Positions 15,301-22,889 of a stretch of 22,889 nucleotides of DNA are shown here, piece after piece. The stretch is taken from assembly GCA_035276085.1 (NCBI GenBank), contig DATELY010000224.1, forward strand, positions 1 to 22,889. Direction: 5' to 3'. Source of the DNA: DATELY01 sp035276085. Its GTDB lineage: Bacteria > Pseudomonadota > Gammaproteobacteria > Steroidobacterales > Steroidobacteraceae. A program made the position numbers and the translations under genes. The notes beneath the pieces were generated by a model, which was not told where the DNA came from, made no database searches, and worked only from the letters and a program-made list of their open reading frames with translations. How positions within the stretch are numbered: the first letter of the stretch is position 1; each line of letters starts with the position of its first letter.

Positions 15301-16572
15301 CGAGTGCGCCCGATAGCGCACGGTCACGCTCGATTGACCGCCTGACTGCAGCGCCTGGGTGAATACGCTGTTCCAGCGCTCGCGCTCATCGGCGTGGACC
15401 ATGAGATCCGCATAAGGAAAGCCCGAGTACTGGGCTTGGCCTTGCAGACACTCGAGCACCGCGCTGCCAGGCGCGATGCGTGTGACATTCTCGCTGACGT
15501 TCCATTCCCAAATGGAAATGCCTGCGGCCTGATTCGCGCCCATGATCAGGTCGAGCGTGCGGCCGCGTTCCGCTTCGGCTGCTTCTGCACGCGTGAGCGC
15601 ATTGCGCAATGCATCGCTATGTCCACGTGCCTGCATCACCTGCGCTTGCGCCAGCGCCGCCGCTTGCGAGCGGCGCGCATACGCGCTGCCGAACACCGCG
15701 GTTGCGATGATCGCAAACACCATGAGCGCGTGATTCTCGAGGTAGTGCCACCAGGTGGCATCCACCGGTGCGGCAATGGGAGCCAGGAACGTGCAACTCG
15801 TCGCGACGAAAGCCAGTACGCCCGCATGCCACGGCCGCGATGACATGAGCGCGAGAATGACGGTGAGCATGTAGCCGATGCCAACCATGCCATCGACCTG
15901 ATTGGTGAGATCGGCCGCGAACACGAGTCCGCACAACAGCAGCGCCCACGGCAATAGATTGCGCGCAGACGCCGTAATGTCCGCGCTCAACGCGCTCACC
16001 ACCTGCTGGGCTTGCGCAGTGGCCGATTGCGCGGCAAACGCCAGCGCATGCTTGCGTACGAAGAAGCCAGCCAGCACGAGCGTGCCGATCAGCGCCAAGG
16101 CCAGCGCGATCATCGCCATGTAGGACTGGCCGAAGAAACGGTCCAGGCGCACGCGCGCGACGTCGAGCGGTACGGTGAGTGTCATCAACTGGTGGCCGGG
16201 CGTTGCGAACGCATAGCGAATGAAGCCCGCATTGCCCTGCTCGATGGTCTCGAAGAACGGCACGTCGGGTTGCCGTTGCAGCGCGCTCTGCGCCCGCAGC
16301 AGGAAGGAGTCGCTGTGCGCAGTTTGGGTTTGCAGGTCACTGCGTTGAATGCGGTAGGCGGTCATCGTGTCGTCGCTCACGCGTCCATCACGGACCGCAG
16401 AGGCGACCGCGGTGGCTTCTGCCAGCGCGACCTGGCGGGCCATCTCTTCGGACATCACCCGCATTTGTTGGAGCAGAGGCGCGCCGCCCAGCAGCGCGGC
16501 GAGCACGAAGAGCAGCACCGCGGCAACGGCGCTCTGGCCCAGCAAGATTTTGAGCAACTGTTGTGGATTCAT
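12373..16572 (-). CDS. Tripartite hybrid sensor histidine kinase (membrane sensors, 3 PAS, HisKA-HATPase, REC-REC, HPt)
   Basis: The product is 1399 residues with the BarA/ArcB-type order. TM1 is about 10-30, a periplasmic stretch about 33-148, and TM2 about 149-171. A second membrane module of about four helices follows (about 205-300), then a coiled coil. Three PAS domains lie at about 345-460, 485-600 and 605-725. The H-box has His750 in SHEIRTPMNG. The ATPase boxes are NLVGNAIKF, DTGPGIAP and GGTGLGLSI. The receivers have Asp1037 (LLDYQMPELDG) and Asp1190 (LMDMQMPVMDG), each with TKP lysines. The C-terminal HPt has His1332 in AHRFKGACANL. All four phosphorelay residues are present, so a full His-Asp-His relay is possible. 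No cognate regulator gene lies next to it. It is divergent from the efflux operon, with about 294 bp between the starts. Confidence 0.92.
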   Translation of the reverse strand: MNPQQLLKILLGQSAVAAVLLFVLAALLGGAPLLQQMRVMSEEMARQVALAEATAVASAVRDGRVSDDTMTAYRIQRSDLQTQTAHSDSFLLRAQSALQRQPDVPFFETIEQGNAGFIRYAFATPGHQLMTLTVPLDVARVRLDRFFGQSYMAMIALALALIGTLVLAGFFVRKHALAFAAQSATAQAQQVVSALSADITASARNLLPWALLLCGLVFAADLTNQVDGMVGIGYMLTVILALMSSRPWHAGVLAFVATSCTFLAPIAAPVDATWWHYLENHALMVFAIIATAVFGSAYARRSQAAALAQAQVMQARGHSDALRNALTRAEAAEAERGRTLDLIMGANQAAGISIWEWNVSENVTRIAPGSAVLECLQGQAQYSGFPYADLMVHADERERWNSVFTQALQSGGQSSVTVRYRAHSDQPRHMHLHARIMRDDAGTATHVIGVDWDVTQEIEASRELERQAQQLRDAERRSERAARSSLEGHWEYDFVTREFWASSTYSALTGYTLAELKAQPVQSPVLVGEDMLQLHNEALRNHLDHGVPYQVVMHLTRANGEKRWFRVLGAVERDADGKPARMAGSIHDVHEWKLAEDALADVRARFERAIDGAQDGLFELDYAANHAWTSPRLSEVLGYAPGELGTRVEDIRALIHPEDTDRMRYTVAAQSQQLAGFDVEHRIRCKNGQWLWMRTRGKGELAADGKVRRAAGSMHDITEARASREAMRQASEAAESANRAKSTFLATMSHEIRTPMNGVLGMTGLLLETPLNRVQRDYAETIRASADSLLTILNDILDFSKIEAGKLDIEHIELDLPMNVEDVGGLMAFQAAAKDLELIVHVHPEVPARVFGDPQRIRQCLLNLVGNAIKFTERGEVVIDVCMVGTQNGRHLVHFEVRDTGPGIAPEALAELFQPFTQADSSTTRKFGGTGLGLSIVRRLVDLMGGQCGVQSEMERGSTFWFTLPLEPVLTAAEEAPVMHDHGRRILLIDDNRTNRHVLTEQLKRAGYEVVSAAGADSALTLLTRAASEPFDLVLLDYQMPELDGVMLGERIVSDCQQGTNGGHPPHLVLLTSMDRSGELQRLSDIGFAAYLTKPVRSRDLLACLTQVFARAGDDWHLRSQPLITRSTLLAQERQAQYDGRVLLVEDNKINQRVGQKFLERLGCSVDIAEDGALALAAVRAQSYGLILMDMQMPVMDGIEATRRIREFEAGGRRTPIVALTANAMMGQLERCLEAGMDNYLTKPLDIARLQDVLDTYFGGSSQAMTQIERTLTAPATHLGDVRRRLQEVSGGDAEFERELITTFVDSGEETLREMQTALECGDMAALSRGAHRFKGACANLHVDFLTSLAQAIETGAKAGATHDWQADVTQLAAEFQQVCAALRSDTGTIEQVTARAVK

Positions 16573-16866
16573 TCCGGCATTCCGCTGCGGCGGGCGTCCC
16601 CTCTCGGAGCTCTGGCGCGCAGTGTTGAGGCCGGTACGCGCGCGGTCAGGTTGCTCCGCGCGTCGAAGTGAAGCAGAGCATTAGTGTTATGTACCGTGCA
16701 GGGCGCACAAGACGTTGGCGCCGCGTGCGCGGAGGCCTCTAATCAGCAATAGCCTTACCCACCGGGATCTTCCCCGGGATCGTTGTCGCAATGCACAACC
16801 CGTACTTGCCCAACTGAGAATGATCGTTCATTCTCGCGCCCCCCAGACCTGCCCCGAACTCGATCC
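16573..16866. promoter_or_regulatory. Divergent promoter region between sensor kinase and efflux operon
   Basis: This stretch of 294 bp must hold the promoters for both flanking genes. Visible are a short direct repeat CCGGGATC (16762-16769 and 16774-16781) and the palindrome at 16816-16835. No clear sigma-70 pair was identified and no gene was seen. Confidence 0.55.
16816..16835. promoter_or_regulatory. Candidate TetR-type operator upstream of the efflux operon
   Basis: GAGAATGA (16816-16823), a 4-nt centre TCGT, and TCATTCTC (16828-16835) form a perfect palindrome, ending 31 nt before the fusion-protein ATG. The AATGA-n4-TCATT core and overall size fit operators of AcrR/TetR-family regulators. 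A TetR gene closes the same operon, so autogenous repression is the simplest reading. Confidence 0.6.
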
Positions 16867-18003
16867 ATGCGGCTCGCTCTTCTTCTTCCGGTTTGCTGCC
16901 TGCTTGCCGCTTGCGACGAAGCCCCCGCTCCGGCCATGCCTCCCGTGGCTGTGACCGTGGCAACTCTGGCTCCGCAATCGGTCACGTTGACGCGCGAGTT
17001 GCCGGGGCGAGTGAACGCATCGCTCATTGCCGAGGTGCGCCCGCAGGTGTCCGGCATCGTGCAGAAGCGACTGTTTCCGGAAGGCGGCTTGGTCAAGGCG
17101 GGTGAGCCGCTCTATCAGCTGGACGATTCGACTTACCGTGCCGATGCGAGCAGTGCGCAAGCGGCGTTGATGCGCGCGGAGGCCACTCTCTACGCCGCGA
17201 AATTGAAAGCAAAGCGGACGGATGAGCTGGCGAAGGCTCATGTGGTCAGCACACAGGACAACGAGAACGCCGTAGCCGCGCTGGCCCAAGCCGAGGCCGA
17301 TGTCGCCGTTGCGAAGGCCGCCGTCGATCGCGCGAATGTCATGCTGGGGTATGCGCGAATCGTCTCCCCCATCGCCGGACGCATCGGCCGTTCATCCGTA
17401 ACGCCCGGTGCCTTGGTCACAGAGCAACAGGAAGCGGCGTTGGCCACGGTGCAGCAGCTCGATCCGGTGCATGTCGATCTCACGCAGTCCGGTACCGAGC
17501 TGCTGCAGCTGCGCAAGCAACTCGAAGCCGGCACGCTGAAGGGCGCGTCATCGTTGCCCGTCACGTTGCTGCTCGATGATGGCAGCCAATACAAACATCC
17601 GGGCAAGCTCGCGTTCTCCGAAGTGTCGGTCGATCCGATGACCGGCAGCTATGCCTTGCGCGTCGTCGTGCCCAATCCGGAGCACACGCTGCTGCCCGGC
17701 ATGTATGTCCGTGCGCTGGTCGGCGAAGGTGTGCGCCCGAATGCATTGCTCGCTCCGCAACAGGGCATCGTGCGCGATCCCAAGGGCGGCGCGAGTGCTC
17801 TGATCGTCAACGCCGACAGCAAGGTCGAGCCGCGCGAGGTTGCGGTGTCGCGCACCGTCGGTGACAAGTGGCTGGTGGATGGCGGGCTCGTCGCGGGCGA
17901 CAAGGTCATCATCGAAGGCTTGCAGAAGGTTCGACCGGGCATGTCGGTCTCAGCGACGGAAGCCGGCGCGTCGGACGTGAAGACGGCAGCGGCAGACAAG
18001 TAA
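16867..18003 (+). CDS. RND efflux periplasmic adaptor (membrane fusion protein), lipoprotein
   Basis: The precursor is 378 residues. A lipoprotein signal (LLLPVCCLLAAC) places the lipidated cysteine at 16, followed by Asp17, which in enterobacteria keeps lipoproteins in the inner membrane, as expected for AcrA/MexA-type adaptors. The domain order is normal: a first beta strand (VTLTRELPGRV), a lipoyl half (EVRPQVSGIVQKRLFPEGG), an alpha-hairpin (about 95-165), the second lipoyl half (IVSPIAGRIGRSSVTPGALV), a beta-barrel and a membrane-proximal part. ATG 16867 is chosen because it starts the signal peptide; a longer in-frame start at 16783 would prefix a non-hydrophobic stretch. No clear Shine-Dalgarno is seen. 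It is first in the operon with the pump. Confidence 0.93.
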   Translation: MRLALLLPVCCLLAACDEAPAPAMPPVAVTVATLAPQSVTLTRELPGRVNASLIAEVRPQVSGIVQKRLFPEGGLVKAGEPLYQLDDSTYRADASSAQAALMRAEATLYAAKLKAKRTDELAKAHVVSTQDNENAVAALAQAEADVAVAKAAVDRANVMLGYARIVSPIAGRIGRSSVTPGALVTEQQEAALATVQQLDPVHVDLTQSGTELLQLRKQLEAGTLKGASSLPVTLLLDDGSQYKHPGKLAFSEVSVDPMTGSYALRVVVPNPEHTLLPGMYVRALVGEGVRPNALLAPQQGIVRDPKGGASALIVNADSKVEPREVAVSRTVGDKWLVDGGLVAGDKVIIEGLQKVRPGMSVSATEAGASDVKTAAADK

Positions 18004-18014
18004 GGGATTGCGCC

Positions 18015-21000
18015 GTGGCCCGCTTCTTCATCGACCGTCCCATCTTCGCCTGGGTCATTGCAATCGTGATCATGCTGGCTGGCGCGCTGGCGATCGGGCG
18101 TTTGCCGGTCTCGCGCTTTCCCGACATCGCGCCGCCCGTCGTGACCATCGATGCCTTCTATCCGGGCGCGTCCGCCAAGGTGGTGGAGAACTCGGTGACG
18201 CAGATCATCGAGCAGAACATGAAAGCCCTCGACGGGCTGCTGTTCATGACGTCGACCAGCGACGCCACCGGCCGCGCCGGCATCGTGCTGACCTTCAACA
18301 ACAGCGTGAATGCAGACATCGCCCAGGTGCAGGTGCAGAACAAGCTGCAGGTCGCCATGCCGTTCCTGCCCCAGGACGTGCAGCAGCAAGGCATCAACGT
18401 CGCGAAGGCTTCGAGCAACTTCGCCTTGAGCGTCGCGCTCGTGTCGGACGGCGCGCCGCGGAACGAGATCGAAGATTACGTCGCCACGAACATTGCCGAT
18501 GTGATCGCGCGCGTTCCCGGTGTCGGCGCAACGCAGGTTTTCGCGTCGAAGTACGCCATGCGCATCTGGCTCGATCCCGACAAGCTCGATGCATACAAGC
18601 TCACGCCAACGGACGTCGTTGCGGCGCTGAGAGCGCAGAATCAACAGGTCGCAGTGGGCCAGCTGGGCGGCACGCCGGCGATCAAGGGTCAACAGATCAA
18701 TGCCACCATCAACGCGCGCGGCCGCTTGCAGACGCCTGAGCAATTCCGCGCGATCGTGCTGCGCGGAAACACGGCAGGCTCGGTGCTGAAGCTGGGCGAT
18801 GTCGCTCGCGTCGAGATGGGGACGGAAGAATACGGCTTCATCAGTCGCATCAACGGCAAGCCGGCAACGGGCCTGGGTGTGATGCTGGCGGCCGGAGCGA
18901 ACGCCTTGGAAACGGCCGCTGCCGTCAAGGCGACGGTGGAACGAATCAAGCCGACGTTGCCGCGCGGCATGACGGCGATCATTCCTTTCGATACGACGCC
19001 CTTCATCTCCGCAGCGATCAAGGGAGTCGTCGTGACGCTCATCGAGGCCGTCGCGCTGGTCTTCGTCGTGATGTATCTGTTCCTGCAGAATTTCCGCGCC
19101 ACTTTGATCCCGACCATTACAGTTCCCGTGGTGCTGCTGGGCACCTTCGTTGTGCTGCAGGCATTCGGCTTCTCGATCAACATGCTCACCATGTTCGCGA
19201 TGGTGCTGGCCATCGGTCTGGTCGTGGATGACGCCATCGTCGTGGTAGAGAACGTCGAGCGCGTCATGAGCGAAGAAGGGTTGCCGCCGCTGGAGGCAAC
19301 CCGCAAGTCGATGGATCAGATCACCGGCGCACTGATCGCGATCGGCGTGGTGCTCGCCGCCGTGTTTCTGCCGATGGCGTTCATCGGCGGTGCGACCGGC
19401 GTGATCTACCGGCAGTTCTCCGCCACCATCGTCTCGGCCATCGTGTTCTCCGTGCTCATGGCCATCGTGTTGACGCCGGCGCTCTGCGCGACATTGCTGA
19501 AGCCGATCGAGAAGGGGCATCACTATCACGACACGGGCTTCTTCGGCTGGTTCAATCAGGCGTTCGACCGCAGCAACGCGCGCTATCAGGGCAGCGTCCG
19601 CAAGATACTGTCGCGTCAAAAGCGTTTTGGCGCTGCTTTTCTCGTGATGGCTGGCCTGGCGGGCCTCATCTACTTTCGACTGCCCACGGCGTTCCTGCCC
19701 GAAGAGGATCAAGGCTGGCTCATCGGGATGGTGCAAACGCCAGTCGGTGCAACGCTCGAGCGCACATCCAAAGTCGTGGATCAGATGGAAGAATACTTTC
19801 TCAACGACGAGAAGGATTCGATGTATCTGTTGTGGACCGTCGAGGGCTTCAGTTTCATCGGCAATGGCCAGAACGCAGCGGCCTCGTTCATGACGTTGAA
19901 GGACTGGAGCGAGCGCGATGATCCTGCAAAGAGCGTTCATGCCGTCGCCGCACGCGCCATGGCGAAGTTCAGCCAGATCAAGGACGGCTTCATATTCGCG
20001 TTCCCACCGCCGGCTGCACCGGATCTCGGCAATGCGAGCGGCTATTCGTTCTTTTTGACCGACAACAACGATGCCGGTCACGACGCACTCCTGCAGGCGC
20101 GTAATCAGTTGCTGGCAATGGCTGCGGAAAACAAGTTGCTCGCCAGCGTGCGCCCGGCGGGTATGGAAGACACGCCGCAGATGCGCATCGACATCGACAA
20201 TCAGCAGGCAACGGCCTTCGGTCTCAAGGCGGAGGAAATCAACGAAGCGCTCGCCATTGCCTGGGGTGGCCGCTATGTCGATGATTTCATCGATCGAGGA
20301 CGAGTGAAGCACGTTTACGTCCAGGCCGATGCGCCGTTCCGCATGGTGCCGGAAGATTTCAAGCGCTGGTCGGTACGCAATGCGAACGGCGACATGGTGC
20401 CGTTCTCCGCATTTGCCAGCTGGCATTGGGACTACGGCTCGCCACGTCTGGAACGTTTCAACGGTGTGCCGGCGCTGCAGATCGATGGAGCCTCGAGCCC
20501 CGGCGTGAGCACAGGCACGGCGATGGCCGAGGTCGAAAAGCTCGTCGCTCAGCTGCCTGAAGGATTCGGGCTCGAATGGACGGGCATCTCGTTCGTCGAG
20601 CGCGCAGCGGGCTCGCAAACCACCCTGGTCTATGCACTGTCGATCGTGTTCGTGTTCCTGTGTCTCGCTGCGCTGTACGAGAGTTGGACGATCCCGACCG
20701 CGGTGCTGATGATCGCACCGTTGGGCATTCTCGGCGCCGTGCTCGCGCCGTTCCTGCGCGAGATGAATCGCGATGTGTACTTTCAGGTCGGCATGCTCAC
20801 GACGATCGGTCTGTCCTGCAAGAATGCCATTCTCATCGTCGAGTTCGCGAAATTGAACATGGAACAGGGTATGAGCCTGATCGACGCGACGATGAATGCC
20901 ATTCGCGATCGTCTGCGGCCCATCATCATGACGTCGCTCGCCTTCGGTCTCGGTGTGCTGCCGCTCGCGATCGCAGGCGGCGCTGGCTCCGGTGCTCAAC

Positions 21001-21167
21001 AGGCCATCGGCACGGGCGTCCTGGGCGGCATGCTGACGGGAACATTCCTGGGCATTTTCTTCGTGCCGCTGTTCTTCGTCGTCGTGAAGCGCGTGTTTGC
21101 CGGTCGCACGCGCTCGCAACCTGCTGCCGAGTACCTCCCCGCAACCGAGGGAGGGTTCGACAAATGA
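18015..21167 (+). CDS. RND (AcrB/MexB-type, HAE-1) multidrug efflux pump
   Basis: The product is 1050 residues, the full HAE-1 length. It opens with MARFFIDRPIFAWVIAI and has two halves of one plus five/six helices and two large periplasmic loops. The proton-relay residues are present: Asp405-Asp406 in GLVVDDAIVVVENV and Lys936 in LSCKNAILIVEFAK, plus the Arg and Thr of LRPIIMTSLAFGLG. The pump exchanges protons for hydrophobic substrates and forms an inner-membrane trimer with the adaptor encoded 11 nt upstream. The GTG start (18015) follows AAGGGA at normal spacing. It needs an outer-membrane channel, which is not encoded in this operon as seen. Substrates cannot be predicted. Confidence 0.95.
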   Translation: MARFFIDRPIFAWVIAIVIMLAGALAIGRLPVSRFPDIAPPVVTIDAFYPGASAKVVENSVTQIIEQNMKALDGLLFMTSTSDATGRAGIVLTFNNSVNADIAQVQVQNKLQVAMPFLPQDVQQQGINVAKASSNFALSVALVSDGAPRNEIEDYVATNIADVIARVPGVGATQVFASKYAMRIWLDPDKLDAYKLTPTDVVAALRAQNQQVAVGQLGGTPAIKGQQINATINARGRLQTPEQFRAIVLRGNTAGSVLKLGDVARVEMGTEEYGFISRINGKPATGLGVMLAAGANALETAAAVKATVERIKPTLPRGMTAIIPFDTTPFISAAIKGVVVTLIEAVALVFVVMYLFLQNFRATLIPTITVPVVLLGTFVVLQAFGFSINMLTMFAMVLAIGLVVDDAIVVVENVERVMSEEGLPPLEATRKSMDQITGALIAIGVVLAAVFLPMAFIGGATGVIYRQFSATIVSAIVFSVLMAIVLTPALCATLLKPIEKGHHYHDTGFFGWFNQAFDRSNARYQGSVRKILSRQKRFGAAFLVMAGLAGLIYFRLPTAFLPEEDQGWLIGMVQTPVGATLERTSKVVDQMEEYFLNDEKDSMYLLWTVEGFSFIGNGQNAAASFMTLKDWSERDDPAKSVHAVAARAMAKFSQIKDGFIFAFPPPAAPDLGNASGYSFFLTDNNDAGHDALLQARNQLLAMAAENKLLASVRPAGMEDTPQMRIDIDNQQATAFGLKAEEINEALAIAWGGRYVDDFIDRGRVKHVYVQADAPFRMVPEDFKRWSVRNANGDMVPFSAFASWHWDYGSPRLERFNGVPALQIDGASSPGVSTGTAMAEVEKLVAQLPEGFGLEWTGISFVERAAGSQTTLVYALSIVFVFLCLAALYESWTIPTAVLMIAPLGILGAVLAPFLREMNRDVYFQVGMLTTIGLSCKNAILIVEFAKLNMEQGMSLIDATMNAIRDRLRPIIMTSLAFGLGVLPLAIAGGAGSGAQQAIGTGVLGGMLTGTFLGIFFVPLFFVVVKRVFAGRTRSQPAAEYLPATEGGFDK

Positions 21168-21253
21168 TGCCGCGGGCGATCGCAGCCGCCGGAGCGTCGC
21201 TCAGTACGACTCAGGTGCTGCAACTCTTCGCGGGGTTTCGCGTTTCGTTCTGA
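21164..21253 (+). CDS. Possible 29-residue coupled frame (doubtful)
   Basis: Two ATG codons overlap or abut the pump stop (ATGATG at 21164-21169), and the frame runs 29 codons to TGA at 21251-21253. The peptide starts MMPRAIAAAGASL, which looks like the beginning of a signal peptide, but then ends without a mature part. It sits where an outer-membrane factor gene usually starts. It could be a remnant, a coupling leader for the TetR gene (13 nt downstream), or chance. Confidence 0.2.
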   Translation: MMPRAIAAAGASLSTTQVLQLFAGFRVSF

Positions 21254-21266
21254 TCGAGGGGGCGTG

Positions 21267-21887
21267 ATGGTAAACGAGCAGGTCGCGAAGGTGTTCGATC
21301 GCACGCAGGCCCAGTGCGGTCGGATTCTCGATGCGGCTGAACAATGCTTCATCAAGTTCGGGTTTCATGCCGCCAGCATGTCGACCATTGCCGAAGCCGC
21401 CGGCATGAGTCCCGGCCTGATCTATCGATATTTCGACAACAAGAGCGCCATCATCAAGGCGATCATCGAGCGCCAGCTCTGTACCCTGCGTGCGGACATG
21501 GCGACCTTGCAATCGGGTGCCGATTTCACGTCGATGATCGCCGATCTCTTCGCGAGCTGGCAGCGTGGCGATCCGCGCGGCATGAGTCCCGTGCTGTACC
21601 TGGAGCTGACTGCAGAAGCGACCCGCGACGACGCAATCGCGGATGCCTGCAAAATGTCGGATGACGTGTGCGGCAGCGCTCTTCGCGCCTGGCTCAAGCA
21701 GCAGGCGAAGGCCGAAGGCCACGAGCTGACGGACATCGAGGCGGAGCAAAGCGAAATCGCCGTGCGCTGCTTCATCGACGGGCTTGCGCTGCGCGCCGTG
21801 CGTGACCCCGAGCTCAGGCCTGCATTGGTCGCGGCGAGCTTGCAGCGGTTTCTGCCGACGCTGCTTGCAATTCCCAGGTCCCGATAG
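21267..21887 (+). CDS. TetR/AcrR-family transcriptional regulator of the efflux operon
   Basis: The product is 206 residues. The N-terminal DNA-binding domain shows ILDAAEQCFIKFGFHAASM, then the helix-turn-helix MSTIAEAAGMSPGLIYRYF (about 38-56) and the closing NKSAIIKAII. The remainder is the helical ligand-binding and dimer domain, without a recognised motif. ATG 21267 follows GAGGGGG (21256-21262); the GTG just before it is an alternative. It lies 99 nt after the pump gene on the same strand, so it is probably cotranscribed and represses its own operon through the palindrome at 16816-16835, relieved by a pump substrate. It is convergent with the egtD-like gene, with only 30 nt between stops. 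Confidence 0.9.
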   Translation: MVNEQVAKVFDRTQAQCGRILDAAEQCFIKFGFHAASMSTIAEAAGMSPGLIYRYFDNKSAIIKAIIERQLCTLRADMATLQSGADFTSMIADLFASWQRGDPRGMSPVLYLELTAEATRDDAIADACKMSDDVCGSALRAWLKQQAKAEGHELTDIEAEQSEIAVRCFIDGLALRAVRDPELRPALVAASLQRFLPTLLAIPRSR

Positions 21888-21917
21888 ACTGGATGTCCTG
21901 TCCGAGAGCGGCAGTCC

Positions 21918-22889
21918 TTACTGCAAACGTCGCGGCTGCAGCAGTTGCACACTGAAGAGCGACTGAGCATCGGTCCACACCCGCTCCGCCTGAAACCCCG
22001 CGCCCGCGGCCAGTTGAGCGAAGCTTTCGAGCGTGTACTTGTGGCAGCACTCGGTCAGCAAACGCTCGCCACGACGGATCGAGATCGTGTCCTCGCCCAC
22101 GTGCACCGTCTGATCTTCACGACTGACCAGATGCATCTCGATCCGGCTGTGCGCTTCCACCCAGCACGCCTCGTGCTTGAAGGCATCGATGTGAAAGTCC
22201 GTGCCCAGCTCGCGATTCAGATGGCGCAGGGCATTCAAGTTGAATTCCGCGGTGACGCCTGCGGAGTCGTTGTAGGCACGTTCCAGCACGCGCGGATCCT
22301 TCTTCAGATCAACGCCGATGAATGCGGCGCCGCCGGACCCGACCAGCGTGTGAATCGATCGCAGCAGTTGTCGTGCGGCATCCGCTTCGAAGTTACCGAT
22401 CGTCGACCCCGGGAAGTACACGACGCGACGATTCGCCACCGCTGCATGCGCCGGCAACTCGAATGGCTGCGTGAAATCCGCACACACCGGTGCGATGCGC
22501 AGCGTTGGATAGTCGCGCGCGAGCGCGCCTGCTGCATCGAGCAGATGTGTGCGCGCAATGTCGACGGGCACGTAAATGGAGGGCAGCTCGAGGTGGTCGA
22601 GCAACAGGCGCGTCTTCAAGCTCGTGCCGCTGCCGTATTCGATGAGTGCCGCATGCGGACCGATGTGCTGACCCATCTCGGCGGCGTGCTCTTGCATGAT
22701 CGCCAGCTCCGTGCGGGTGACGTAGTACTCCGGCAGTTCGCAGATCTGATCGAACAGCACCGACCCGAGCTCGTCGTAGAACCACACCGGCGACAGCTGT
22801 TTCGGCGACTTGCGCAATCCCGCGAGCACAGCCTCGCTCAGCTGCGTGGGAGCGGATGCAAGCGGACGGGAAGGCGCCTCTGCCTTGGA
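21918..22889 (-). CDS. egtD: L-histidine N(alpha)-methyltransferase EgtD-like (5' end outside window)
   Basis: The frame is open from the window edge and gives 323 visible residues, so the start lies beyond 22889; the internal GTG at 22829 would remove conserved residues just before LRKSPKQLSPVWFYDELGS. The protein matches the EgtD/DUF2260 class: FDQICELPEYYVTRTE, the SAM loop IEYGSGTSLKTRLLL, VPVDIA, YFPGSTIGNF, the AGVTAEFNLNALRHLNRELG segment and IEMHLVS. EgtD makes hercynine (trimethylhistidine) from histidine and three SAM, the first step of ergothioneine synthesis. The late active-site motif reads TECCHKY, where the family commonly has Ser at the second Cys. No egtB is visible; it could lie upstream, outside the window. 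Confidence 0.88.
   Translation of the reverse strand, partial: SKAEAPSRPLASAPTQLSEAVLAGLRKSPKQLSPVWFYDELGSVLFDQICELPEYYVTRTELAIMQEHAAEMGQHIGPHAALIEYGSGTSLKTRLLLDHLELPSIYVPVDIARTHLLDAAGALARDYPTLRIAPVCADFTQPFELPAHAAVANRRVVYFPGSTIGNFEADAARQLLRSIHTLVGSGGAAFIGVDLKKDPRVLERAYNDSAGVTAEFNLNALRHLNRELGTDFHIDAFKHEACWVEAHSRIEMHLVSREDQTVHVGEDTISIRRGERLLTECCHKYTLESFAQLAAGAGFQAERVWTDAQSLFSVQLLQPRRLQ

Noticed and set aside
12295..16671. Several + strand open frames (243-344 codons) opposite the tripartite kinase
   Set aside because: All are antisense to continuous, motif-verified kinase domains.
17649..21119. A 1156-codon open frame on the - strand opposite the efflux genes
   Set aside because: It is the antisense of a clear adaptor-pump pair, is rich in His/Arg/Asp/Gln without any domain, and has the codon pattern expected from the complement of GC-rich coding DNA.

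Overview
The window looks like chromosomal DNA of a high-GC gammaproteobacterium, probably near the Xanthomonadales/Nevskiales/Steroidobacter group. This rests on uniform high-GC coding, a mutY..yggX neighbourhood, an AsmA-SRPBCC-MutY string, and intergenic palindromes built of short repeated words. No rRNA, tRNA, CRISPR array, transposase or phage gene was seen, and the taxonomy is an inference.

Region 1 (1-4100, + strand) is a tightly overlapped signalling operon. It holds the 3' end of a KaiC/RAD55-like ATPase gene, a hybrid histidine kinase with an N-terminal receiver-like domain lacking the usual phospho-acceptor, a REC-EAL phosphodiesterase and a REC-GGDEF diguanylate cyclase. All three junctions overlap (14, 8 and 4 nt). 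The parts suggest a KaiC-like ATPase feeding a phosphorelay that sets cyclic-di-GMP in both directions.

Region 2 (4101-6682) is an OmpR/EnvZ-type two-component system on the - strand, read toward region 1. A 34-bp inverted repeat separates the two convergent transcription units, and one arm encodes part of the kinase's C-terminal tail. Upstream of the regulator lie a second long palindrome and a 10-bp-phased TGTAACA direct repeat that looks like an OmpR-family box. Divergent from it is a small secreted two-cysteine protein (6683-6949) closed by a perfect 15-bp stem.

Region 3 (7121-12285, + strand) is envelope and housekeeping: a large AsmA-family protein, an exported SRPBCC-fold protein, MutY, PyrF (long type) and YggX. 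The first four are overlapped or nearly so. yggX stands apart and is flanked on both sides by word-repeat palindromes.

Region 4 (12373-16572, - strand) is one 1399-residue tripartite sensor kinase (two membrane modules, three PAS, HisKA, HATPase, REC, REC, HPt). Divergent from it is an RND efflux operon: lipoprotein membrane-fusion protein, AcrB-type pump and TetR regulator (16867-21887). A 20-bp perfect palindrome sits just before the fusion-protein gene and is the obvious operator candidate. No outer-membrane channel gene follows the pump; a 29-codon ATGA-coupled frame sits where one would be expected. Region 5 (21918-22889, - strand) is an EgtD-type histidine methyltransferase whose 5' end lies beyond the window.

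The best candidate for an under-described system is the KaiC-like / pseudo-receiver kinase / dual c-di-GMP operon at the left edge.
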